Part shown: positions 8,568 through 14,821 of the stretch, one piece after another
Layout: each line of letters begins with the position of its first letter
Position numbering within the stretch: the first letter of the stretch is position 1
Assembly (NCBI GenBank): GCA_003445835.1
Contig: DMCI01000041.1
Coordinates: 1-14,821 of the forward strand
DNA: 14,821 nucleotides
Source: Clostridiales bacterium
Lineage (GTDB): Bacteria; Bacillota; Clostridia; Christensenellales; CAG-1252
Direction of reading: 5' to 3'
Program-made: the position numbers and the translations under genes
Notes under the pieces: model-generated
Databases searched by the model: none
What the model saw: the letters and a program-made list of their open reading frames with translations, nothing else
What the model was told of the DNA's origin: nothing

Positions 8568-8596
8568 ATTATATAATAACTTTAAGTAAAAAGCAA
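8568..8596 (-). promoter_or_regulatory. Sigma-A-type promoter of the DUF1292-miaB-mutS-mutL-miaA-ynbB operon
   Basis: On the minus strand TTGCTT (8596-8591) is followed after exactly 17 bases by a perfect TATAAT (8573-8568). Transcription would begin near 8561, giving a leader of about 20 bases that contains the AGGAGG ribosome site. The minus-strand genes downstream are closely packed or overlapping as far as ynbB, so this is the likely main promoter for the whole block. Confidence 0.75.
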
Positions 8597-8674
8597 TAAA
8601 AACCTCGCTTTTTTGTTGCAAAACGTCGATGGTTCGATCAAATATTTTACGGGCGGACAAACCATACTATTTGA

Positions 8675-10828
8675 ATGAAAAAAGCCCGCAAGATCGCCGT
8701 TGTAACTCTTCTTTCGCTTTCCGTTATCCTTCTTTTCGGTTGTGGGATCCTTTTGTTTTCCGTCACGAGCGACGTAAAACTTAACGCAAACGCTCTTCCG
8801 AATGGTGAAAACGCTTTGATTTTGTATGATAAGGATGGTTTGGAAATGGAAAACGAGGATTATGCGCGCCTTGAGAATATATCCGACCACATCAAACACG
8901 CTTTTATCGCAGTTGAAGATAAAAGATTCTACGAGCATTCCGGTATCGACCTAAAAAGAACCGTAGGCGCGCTTTTGAAAGACCTAAAAGACCGAAATTT
9001 CACACAAGGCGGGTCTACGATCAGCAATCAACTGGTTAAAAACACCCAACTGAACGATGAAAAAACGATCAAAAGAAAGTTAAAAGAAGCAAAAATCACT
9101 TTTCAACTTGAAAAAAGATATACGAAAGACGAGATTCTGGAGATGTATCTCAACGTTTTATACTTCGGGAAAGGCATTTACGGAGTAAAAAGCGCTTGCA
9201 GAGCCCTTTACGACAAATCGCCTTCGGAAGTTTCGCCACTCGAAGCGGCCTCTCTCGCCGCTACGATCGCCAACCCATCCAAGTATTCCGTTTTGTTAAA
9301 TCGCGAAAACAATCTTGAGCGTACAAAGATGGTTTTGTCCTTAATGCGGGAGCAGGGATATCTTTCTTTGAATGAATTTGAAGATTGTGACCATGTCGAT
9401 ATTGTTATAAATTATGATAAAAATCATAATAATTACAATAAAATTTACTTTAATTCAGCATATAACGAGGCATCCAGCATACTTTCGACAAGAAAACGAA
9501 AAGAGTTTTCGGCACCTTATCGTATTTATACTTATTGGGATAAATCAGCACAACAAGCGGCAAACGACGCCCTACTTGCATTTGATCAAAGCGCACAAAA
9601 GGACGGCGCCACGAAGGAATTGTTGATCGCAGACAACGCATTCGGCGCGATCATAGCATATGCGTCAAATGACGACAAGTCGTATCGATCAAAACGACAG
9701 CCGGGTTCTTTGTTAAAGCCGTTTATATACGCAAAAGCGATCGAGGACGGCATTTTACTGCCCGATTCCCCACTTTTGGACGAGCAAACCGACTTTGACG
9801 GATATTATCCCGCAAACTTTGGCGGAACGTATTATGGCTGGATCAGCGCGCGCGAAGCGCTTTCTCGTTCCGTAAACACCACGGCCGTATCGATTTTGCG
9901 AGATATCGGGTCAAAAGAAGGCGCTGATACGATACGAAGCGTGGGAATTCCGCTTGATGAGAAAGACGAAACGCTTTCCCTTGCGCTTGGTGGCACGACG
10001 TACGGCTCTACAGTTAAAGAGATCGCGGAGGGCTATTTGACTCTCGCAAACGGTGGCAAACACCGAAGAACGACCTATATCCGCAAGATTACGGACGCAA
10101 AAGGAAGAGTCGTTTACCAAGACGACCACTCGGACCCCCGCGTTTTCAAAGCGGAAAGCGTTTATTTGACTACTGATATGCTTAAAACTTGCGCAAAAAG
10201 CGGGACTGCAAAGCAACTTGGATATTTGGAATACGACATTGCCGCAAAAACGGGAACGGTGGCGGCAAAAAGCGGTAATTCCGACGCGTGGTGCGCCTCA
10301 TATACGACGGAACACACCTTCATTTGCAGGTTTTCCGCGTTAAAAACCCCATTTGTTGACGACGTCACGGGCGGGAACTTCCCGACGAAAGTTGTTCGAG
10401 CCGCCATGCGAGCGGTTTACGCGTCAAACACACCCGCGTCTTTTGCCCCGCCGTCCGATCTGCGCAAAACGGAGATAGATAAGACGATCAAAGAAAGTTT
10501 TCACAAACTCGTCCCTTATAAAAACAGCGGGTTCGGCGAGAAGGAAACCATATATGTGACCAAAAACTTTCGTTTTGATGCCGCAGACCCCGAAGTCTTA
10601 TTATTAAAAAACCTGTCCGTACAAACGACGGACGGGCTTCCTAAAGTCAGTTTTGACGCGTTTTCGGGGATCGAATATGCGGTTTTGATCAACGACGCAC
10701 CTTGCATCAAGACACAAGACGGTTACTTCGCGCCAAAACAGCGTTTTCCCATCGGAAAACTGGAGATATATTGCTTAAAAGACGGACGACTTTTATGGAA
10801 AACCACAAGATTGGTGCGCCTTTATTAA
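8675..10828 (+). CDS. Class A penicillin-binding protein (bifunctional transglycosylase/transpeptidase)
   Basis: A complete 717-residue class A PBP that polymerises lipid II into glycan strands and cross-links the stem peptides outside the membrane. A short basic N-terminus leads into one membrane anchor (about 8-30). The GT51 domain (about 45-235) has the catalytic Glu E81 in EDKRFYEHSG, QGGSTISNQL (111-120) and EMYLNVLYFGKGIYG (156-170). The transpeptidase domain has the serine motif SLLK (S345, K348), SVN (399-401) and KTG (525-527). The C-terminal tail of about 125 residues after about 590 is of unrecognised fold. An Asn/Tyr-rich, AT-rich stretch (about 240-265) links the two domains. The only gene on the plus strand, it is flanked by unrelated operons. 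An in-frame TGA lies directly before the ATG, so this is the first possible start, yet no Shine-Dalgarno is present. The stop overlaps the thiI stop. The subtype (PBP1a-like or other) cannot be settled by eye. Confidence 0.95.
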   Translation: MKKARKIAVVTLLSLSVILLFGCGILLFSVTSDVKLNANALPNGENALILYDKDGLEMENEDYARLENISDHIKHAFIAVEDKRFYEHSGIDLKRTVGALLKDLKDRNFTQGGSTISNQLVKNTQLNDEKTIKRKLKEAKITFQLEKRYTKDEILEMYLNVLYFGKGIYGVKSACRALYDKSPSEVSPLEAASLAATIANPSKYSVLLNRENNLERTKMVLSLMREQGYLSLNEFEDCDHVDIVINYDKNHNNYNKIYFNSAYNEASSILSTRKRKEFSAPYRIYTYWDKSAQQAANDALLAFDQSAQKDGATKELLIADNAFGAIIAYASNDDKSYRSKRQPGSLLKPFIYAKAIEDGILLPDSPLLDEQTDFDGYYPANFGGTYYGWISAREALSRSVNTTAVSILRDIGSKEGADTIRSVGIPLDEKDETLSLALGGTTYGSTVKEIAEGYLTLANGGKHRRTTYIRKITDAKGRVVYQDDHSDPRVFKAESVYLTTDMLKTCAKSGTAKQLGYLEYDIAAKTGTVAAKSGNSDAWCASYTTEHTFICRFSALKTPFVDDVTGGNFPTKVVRAAMRAVYASNTPASFAPPSDLRKTEIDKTIKESFHKLVPYKNSGFGEKETIYVTKNFRFDAADPEVLLLKNLSVQTTDGLPKVSFDAFSGIEYAVLINDAPCIKTQDGYFAPKQRFPIGKLEIYCLKDGRLLWKTTRLVRLY
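10743..10760 (-). terminator. Weak candidate hairpin downstream of thiI, inside the PBP coding end
   Basis: GTTTTCC at 10743-10749 and GGAAAAC at 10754-10760 form a perfect 7-base stem with a 4-base loop, about 65 bases beyond the thiI stop on the minus strand. A short T-run (TGTTTTGG) follows on that strand. The stem is AT-rich and the T-run is short, so it would be at best a weak terminator. I list it because no other candidate exists for this operon within the window. Confidence 0.2.
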
Positions 10829-11979
10829 AGTTTGATCAATTCCACCCCTGCCAAAGCGTCGTTGATCAACCTTTCGACGTCAAGAGCCGATTCCGCTTTG
10901 CGGATAAGCTCCGGCTTGGGTTTTATCACGGGGAATTTGGGCAAAAACACCGTACAACAGTCTTCGTAGGGTTCGATACTCTTATCAAACGTGCCGATCT
11001 CACGCGCCGTTGCGATGATCTCTTCCTTATCCATCCCGATGAGCGGACGGAACACGGGCAGATCTTCCACAGTTTCGTTGGTCACAAGGATGCTTTCCTG
11101 CGTTTGGGAAGCCACCTGCGCCAGGCTTTCACCCGTCGTGATGCTGCCGCAACCGTTTTCTTTTGCCAAACGCTCCGCAATACGCATCATTATACGGCGC
11201 ATGATCGTGATCATATATTCTTCGGGGCATTTTTCGTGTATTTGACGCTGAATTTCGGTAAACGACACGACGAAAAGGTCAAAACCGCCCTGATAGGACG
11301 CTAATATCTTGGCAAGATCAACTACTTTTTGTTTTGCCATCGGGCTCGTATACGGAAAACTATGGAAATGCACGCCCACCATCTTCATACCGCGTTTTGC
11401 CATACGATAAGAAGCGACGGGACTGTCGATTCCGCCCGAAAGCAGGACGATACCTTTGCCGGAACACCCAACCGGCATTCCGCCGGCGCAAAGAACTTTG
11501 TCCGCAAAAAGGAAGGTGTAGCCCTCTTCGCGCACGTCGACGAAGATCTCTTTGTCGGGTTCGAATAAATCAACTTTCAAGTGCGGCGCCGCAGCAAGCG
11601 CACTGCCGCCCAATTCCATTGCGATTTGTTGCGAATTTAACGGAAATTTTTTATCCGCGCGATTGACGGTAAAGCGGAAGGAGCCGCTTTCCGGCAAAAA
11701 CGCCAAGCATTCCTTCTTCAATACGTCAAGATCGGTGGGAAGCTTCAACGCGACGCTGTAAGAATGTAATCCAAAGACTTTTTTCACGCGTGCCGAGACC
11801 TCAAAAACGTCCTCGTCCGAGATGTTTTCGATCAGGTAACGACCGTGCATCCTGTTTAAGGAGAATTTTATCCCCCGCAAAGCGGCTTTGATGTTGTCAA
11901 GCAACTGTTTTTCAAAAGAAAAACGGTTTTTCCCTTTTAAATAGATCTCGCCAAAGCGTAATAAAATCACTTTTTCCAT
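10825..11979 (-). CDS. thiI: tRNA 4-thiouridine synthetase ThiI (short form, no rhodanese domain)
   Basis: A complete 384-residue ThiI. It adenylates U8 of tRNA and replaces the oxygen with sulfur to make s4U8; in some bacteria it also feeds sulfur to thiazole synthesis. An N-terminal ferredoxin-like part and THUMP domain (to about 165) precede the PP-loop ATPase with SGGIDS at 181-186. C341 and C342 in EDCCTVF correspond by position to the conserved catalytic Cys (Cys344 of E. coli). The C-terminal rhodanese domain of the enterobacterial enzyme is absent, as is usual in Gram-positives, where a dedicated desulfurase delivers the persulfide directly. That fits the desulfurase gene ending one base upstream. 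GGGGAAA serves as ribosome site. The stop shares bases with the convergent PBP stop. Confidence 0.96.
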   Translation of the reverse strand: MEKVILLRFGEIYLKGKNRFSFEKQLLDNIKAALRGIKFSLNRMHGRYLIENISDEDVFEVSARVKKVFGLHSYSVALKLPTDLDVLKKECLAFLPESGSFRFTVNRADKKFPLNSQQIAMELGGSALAAAPHLKVDLFEPDKEIFVDVREEGYTFLFADKVLCAGGMPVGCSGKGIVLLSGGIDSPVASYRMAKRGMKMVGVHFHSFPYTSPMAKQKVVDLAKILASYQGGFDLFVVSFTEIQRQIHEKCPEEYMITIMRRIMMRIAERLAKENGCGSITTGESLAQVASQTQESILVTNETVEDLPVFRPLIGMDKEEIIATAREIGTFDKSIEPYEDCCTVFLPKFPVIKPKPELIRKAESALDVERLINDALAGVELIKL

Positions 11980-11980
11980 G

Positions 11981-13117
11981 TTATTTCCCCACGTATTTCT
12001 TCAAAATCTCATAATTTTTAAGAAGTTCAGACGCCAAAACATCCACTTCTTCTTTTTTGTTCTCACGACCGAAACTGACGCGCACGACGCCGTCCGAATA
12101 CTCCTTAAGCCCCAAAGCGGCGGGAATGCGATCGTGCGAACGACGCGCAGAACAGGCGGACCCTGTCCCCACCAAAAAATCACTTTCTTCCAAGGCGTGT
12201 TGCATCACTTCGCCGCGAACGGTCTTAAATGCAAAGGTAAAGATGTGCGGCGAGCATTTTTCATCCGAAATGTATTTTATTTCCGGTACTTTTGCAAGCT
12301 CGGAACGCAAAAGATCAATAAATGACAGATATTTTTGCGTGTTTTCGGAAAGTTCTTTCACCGCGCGCGTTGCCGCAAAGGCAAACGCCATGATCCCGGA
12401 TACGTTTTCCGTGGAGGAACGAACGCCGTTTTCCTGCCCGCCTCCGTACAAAAGCGGCGAAATCGATACGCCCTTTTTGACGTACAGCGCTGCGATTCCT
12501 TTGGGTGCGCCGATCTTGTGACCGCTGATCGTATAAAGATCCACGTTCAATTCCGCAAGGTTGACGGGAACTTTGCCGAAGGCCTGCACGCCGTCCGAAT
12601 GAAAAACCACGGACGGATTGATACTTTTTGCCGTTTTTACGAGTTTTGCGATATCGTTGACCGCCCCGGTTTCATTGTTTACGTGCATTACGGAAACAAA
12701 AAAGGTGTTTTTATCGATCAAAGACGCAAAAGCGGTCTGATCCACCCGACCTACGCCGTCCACGGGACAGATACGAAGGTCGTACCCCATATTTTTTAAG
12801 GCGTTTGCGGCGTTATAGACGGCAGGATGTTCCACCGAAGAGATCACGATATTGGAGTTTTTTCTCTTTTTGGAACAAAAAACCGCCTGATTATCCGCCT
12901 CGGTGCCCGACGACGTGAAGTAGATCGTGCCGTTTTGCCCCTTTAAAAGACGCAAGATCGTTTCGCGCGCTTCGCCGATCCTGTTATGCTCTTCCACTGA
13001 ATAGCGATAGTTTGCGGACGGATTGAAGAAATCCTGCTGATTATATTTGTTTACGATTGCGGCGACGTCGTCGTCAACGCGGGTCGTAGCTGCGTTGTCA
13101 AAGTACTTATAGTTCAT
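11981..13117 (-). CDS. Cysteine desulfurase (NifS/IscS family), partner of ThiI
   Basis: A complete 378-residue PLP enzyme that removes sulfur from cysteine and holds it as a persulfide. Visible motifs are DNAATT (7-12), SSGTEADN (69-76), H97 in SVEHPAV, NNETGAV (147-153), D175 and Q178 in HSDGVQAFGK, the PLP lysine K201 in SGHKIGAPKG, and RSSTEN (233-238). The active cysteine is C322 in GTGSACSARR. It is directly followed by thiI, the same pair as nifZ-thiI in Bacillus, so its main job is probably tRNA thiolation; a role in Fe-S assembly cannot be excluded. No iscU-like scaffold gene lies nearby. Its first 11 bases overlap the upstream membrane-protein gene, and AAAGGA is a good ribosome site eight bases before the ATG. 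Confidence 0.95.
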   Translation of the reverse strand: MNYKYFDNAATTRVDDDVAAIVNKYNQQDFFNPSANYRYSVEEHNRIGEARETILRLLKGQNGTIYFTSSGTEADNQAVFCSKKRKNSNIVISSVEHPAVYNAANALKNMGYDLRICPVDGVGRVDQTAFASLIDKNTFFVSVMHVNNETGAVNDIAKLVKTAKSINPSVVFHSDGVQAFGKVPVNLAELNVDLYTISGHKIGAPKGIAALYVKKGVSISPLLYGGGQENGVRSSTENVSGIMAFAFAATRAVKELSENTQKYLSFIDLLRSELAKVPEIKYISDEKCSPHIFTFAFKTVRGEVMQHALEESDFLVGTGSACSARRSHDRIPAALGLKEYSDGVVRVSFGRENKKEEVDVLASELLKNYEILKKYVGK

Positions 13118-13610
13118 CGTTTATTCCTTTTATCAAAGCAAGCGCATAGTCGTCCAGCGTCAGAACGTACGTGTTGTTTTGATGGCTTATGATCACGTTT
13201 TGCGGCGTATAACTATTATCGTTTAATGCGTTTTTTAAAACAATACGATTCTTAATAAAGGATAATTTTATAATATTTTTATTAAAAAAGTCCGATATTT
13301 CCGCATTTCTTTCAACGATAATGTCTTTGTAGGCAAATTGGACTTCAGAACGACCTTCGGAGACGGTCAAAGCATCTTTTCCGAAGCGATATTCAAAGCT
13401 CGATACGCTCCGCCCTATAAAAAACATCGTCAAAGCGGACGCAAAGATCATTACGCCCGGAGCGATCAATCCAAGATATCTTTCAAAAAGAACGAACAGC
13501 ACGATAAGCGCAAGAGATATCGTTATCATTAGGATCGCAATATACAAAAGAGAACGTTTTGCAAATGCAAACGTCGGATCGATATTCAGTACTTTGTAAT
13601 CGTAATTCAT
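13107..13610 (-). CDS. Uncharacterised small membrane protein with two transmembrane helices and a possible PH-like domain
   Basis: I do not recognise this 167-residue protein with certainty. Two hydrophobic segments (about 19-42 and 46-66) form a probable helical hairpin. The rest (about 70-167) is soluble, with alternating strands beginning 'SFEYRFGKDALTVSEGR', which resembles bacterial PH-like domains (YcxB/DUF304 type). This likeness is by eye only. It ends in a helix-like 'LDDYALALIKG'. With both termini probably cytoplasmic, the domain would face the cytosol. It starts with an ATGA overlap on the mutS2 stop, has AAAGGTGA as ribosome site and overlaps the desulfurase gene by 11 bases. 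It is therefore firmly inside the operon and very likely expressed. The DNA is markedly AT-rich around 13200-13290 compared with its neighbours. Confidence 0.75.
   Translation of the reverse strand: MNYDYKVLNIDPTFAFAKRSLLYIAILMITISLALIVLFVLFERYLGLIAPGVMIFASALTMFFIGRSVSSFEYRFGKDALTVSEGRSEVQFAYKDIIVERNAEISDFFNKNIIKLSFIKNRIVLKNALNDNSYTPQNVIISHQNNTYVLTLDDYALALIKGINDEL
13215..13243 (-). promoter_or_regulatory. Possible internal promoter ahead of the desulfurase-thiI pair
   Basis: Within the membrane-protein gene the minus strand reads TTGTTT (13243-13238), 17 bases, then GATAAT (13220-13215), about 100 bases before the desulfurase start. The -10 matches five of six consensus bases and the spacing is ideal, but the -35 matches only three. 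The AT-rich surroundings raise the chance of a false match. Confidence 0.25.
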
Positions 13611-14821
13611 TGTTTTTTCACCTTTTGCGCAGCGCTATGTTTGACGGTAGTCGTAAAATTACCTACTTTGACGATATAGTCGCCGTTTCGTTTGATACCC
13701 GTTACCAAAGCGATCCTACCGATCTTTTTGATATAGACTTCGTCCCCTACTTCAGCAACACCGCCGACAAGTTCGGGCTGGATATCTTCTTCCTCGATCT
13801 CTTCTTTATTTGCGATCTCTTCGATGCGCTTGCGTAGCTTTGCCGCTTCAAAATAGTCCTTTGGTTGCGGGTTATCAAGAAGCTTTTTGAGTTCCGCCAA
13901 GATTTCGTTGACTTCTTCCAAAGATTCCGAAACACGACGTTTTACTTCGGAGCGAACGGTAGCGGCAATCTTCTCACGAAGGACGAAAAGCTTGTTCTTT
14001 TCCTCTTGGAGCGCCCTCTTTTCCTCTCTGAGTTCGTCATTTAAGCGCTTTTCGGCGTCTTTTTCCGCTTCTGCGGCGCGCCGAGCTTGATCGGCGGATA
14101 GCAAAACTTCGTCAAAATTCACGCGGTCGGCGCCGACCTTTCCTTTTGCTTCTTCAATGATATCCGGGCTCAACCCGAGTCTTGCCGCGATCTGCAAAGC
14201 GTTGGACGTACCGGGAACGCCGATCACAAGGTGGAAAGTAGGCTCGTACGTTTCGGGATCAAAGTCCATCGAGGCGTTTTCCACCCCCGTCGTACCGTAA
14301 GAGTATTCCTTAAGTTTGCCGTAGTGCGTGGTTATGATGGCTTTCGCCCCGCTTTGACGGATACGCTCCGTTATGCAAACGGCAAGCGCCGCGCCTTCAT
14401 CCGGATCTGTGCCCGCGCCCAACTCGTCAAGCAAGATCAAGGAGTTTTGGCTGTATTCTTGCATGATCTCTACGATGTTTTTGATATGGGATGAAAAAGT
14501 GCTTAGGCTTTGTTCAATACTTTGCTCGTCGCCGACGTCGCAAAATACGTGATCAAAGACGGAGATCTCGCTTTCCTCTTCCGCGGGGATAAACAAACCG
14601 CAAGCAGTCATCAAAACGAACAATCCGACCAGCTTTAAGGAAACCGTCTTACCGCCCGTATTCGGTCCCGTGATCAAAAGGATCGTATAATCCTTTCCGA
14701 TCGAGACGCTGACAGGTACCACTTTTTCCTTGGGGATCAATGGATGACGCCCTTTTTTGATGTTGACGTACCCTCTTGCGTTTAAAATCGGCTGGGTCGA
14801 ATGCGTCGTAAGCGCGTATGC
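13607..14821 (-). CDS. mutS2: MutS2 family ATPase, C-terminal 404 residues, lacking the Smr domain (cut by the right window edge)
   Basis: The frame is open to the right edge, so the N-terminus lies outside. In the visible fragment RHPLIP (25-30) and Walker A GPNTGGKT (52-59) are followed by a signature region near FSSHIKNI (109-116), Walker B LILLDELGAGTDPDEGAAL (128-146) and ITTHYGKLKEY (163-173). A long charged coiled coil (about 240-345) typical of MutS2 comes next, then a small beta-rich segment (about 355-400, EVGDEVYIKKIGRIALVTG). Family members act on branched DNA or on collided ribosomes. They normally end in an Smr domain of about 80 residues with an LDLRG motif; here the protein stops at KVKKQ just before it. 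Nothing like Smr is encoded in the bases that follow. Full length is probably near 680 residues instead of about 780. The TTG at 14740 is an internal Leu codon, not a start. Confidence 0.93.
   Translation of the reverse strand, partial: AYALTTHSTQPILNARGYVNIKKGRHPLIPKEKVVPVSVSIGKDYTILLITGPNTGGKTVSLKLVGLFVLMTACGLFIPAEEESEISVFDHVFCDVGDEQSIEQSLSTFSSHIKNIVEIMQEYSQNSLILLDELGAGTDPDEGAALAVCITERIRQSGAKAIITTHYGKLKEYSYGTTGVENASMDFDPETYEPTFHLVIGVPGTSNALQIAARLGLSPDIIEEAKGKVGADRVNFDEVLLSADQARRAAEAEKDAEKRLNDELREEKRALQEEKNKLFVLREKIAATVRSEVKRRVSESLEEVNEILAELKKLLDNPQPKDYFEAAKLRKRIEEIANKEEIEEEDIQPELVGGVAEVGDEVYIKKIGRIALVTGIKRNGDYIVKVGNFTTTVKHSAAQKVKKQ

Larger units (their letters stand above)
8540..8674. other. 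Divergent intergenic region between the mismatch-repair operon and the PBP gene
   Basis: This is the longest gene-free stretch in the window, 135 AT-rich bases. Its left part holds the minus-strand promoter and ribosome site. The right part must drive the plus-strand PBP gene, but I see no convincing -35/-10 pair there: TTGCAA at 8616-8621 has no well-spaced partner, and TACTAT at 8665-8670 sits too close to the start codon for a normal leader. No RNA gene or riboswitch fold is evident. Confidence 0.7.

Noticed and set aside
8588..8613. AAAAAGC...GCTTTTT inverted repeat as a terminator
   Set aside because: The stem is short and almost all A-T, lies between two divergent genes where no transcript needs to end, and overlaps the -35 of the operon promoter.
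8732..8746. Lipobox-like LFGC near the PBP N-terminus
   Set aside because: The hydrophobic stretch continues past the Cys and Phe at the -2 place is unusual; it reads as a membrane anchor, as in other class A PBPs.
10832..10869. Two TTGATCAA palindromes 30 bases apart as a regulatory site or PBP terminator
   Set aside because: Both lie within thiI codons, the stem would be AT-rich with no following T-run, and the match is short enough to be chance.
14738..14740. TTG as the start of MutS2
   Set aside because: The frame continues open to the right edge with conserved MutS2 sequence (KKGRHPLIP) across this codon, so it is an internal Leu.
1..14821. Hidden defence system, phage remnant, CRISPR array or insertion sequence
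   Set aside because: Almost every base is taken by recognisable housekeeping genes; I saw no spaced direct repeats, transposase, integrase or toxin-antitoxin-like pair.

Overview
The window is a dense stretch of bacterial housekeeping DNA with almost no non-coding sequence. It looks like a Firmicutes/Clostridia chromosome. The reasons are the linked miaB-mutS-mutL-miaA order, a YnbB/'aluminium resistance' family protein beside miaA, a DUF1292 protein, a nifS-type desulfurase next to thiI, a MutS2, and Shine-Dalgarno sites close to AGGAGG. Moderate GC, together with the absence of hfq and of the MutS2 Smr domain, suggests an uncultured or host-associated clostridial lineage, possibly Christensenellales-like. 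That placement is a guess.

Layout. (1) Positions 1-8539, minus strand: a long operon read right to left, DUF1292 protein - miaB - mutS - mutL - miaA - ynbB. The last five genes overlap by 1-4 bases at every junction. A strong sigma-A-type promoter and an AGGAGG ribosome site precede the DUF1292 gene. A class I SAM methyltransferase, cut by the left edge, follows ynbB after a 50-base gap holding an inverted repeat. (2) Positions 8540-8674: a divergent intergenic region. (3) Positions 8675-10828, plus strand: a complete bifunctional class A penicillin-binding protein. (4) Positions 10825-14821, minus strand: a second compact operon, mutS2 (cut by the right edge) - small membrane protein - cysteine desulfurase - thiI. 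It converges on the PBP gene, and the two stop codons share bases.

How the genes work together. MutS and MutL form the mismatch-repair pair; MutL carries a near-canonical endonuclease motif. MiaA puts an isopentenyl group on A37 of tRNAs reading U-starting codons, and MiaB then thiomethylates the same base, so both steps of ms2i6A37 are in one transcript. The desulfurase and ThiI supply sulfur for 4-thiouridine in tRNA (and possibly thiazole). The window therefore mixes tRNA modification with DNA maintenance, plus cell-wall synthesis on the other strand.

I see no mobile element, CRISPR array, phage gene, tRNA or rRNA, and no evidence of a new multi-gene system. The points most worth a second look are the MutS2 that lacks its Smr domain, the uncharacterised membrane protein overlapping it, the missing hfq, the Glu-to-Asp change in the MutL endonuclease motif, the PBP gene without a ribosome site, and the overlapping convergent stops.
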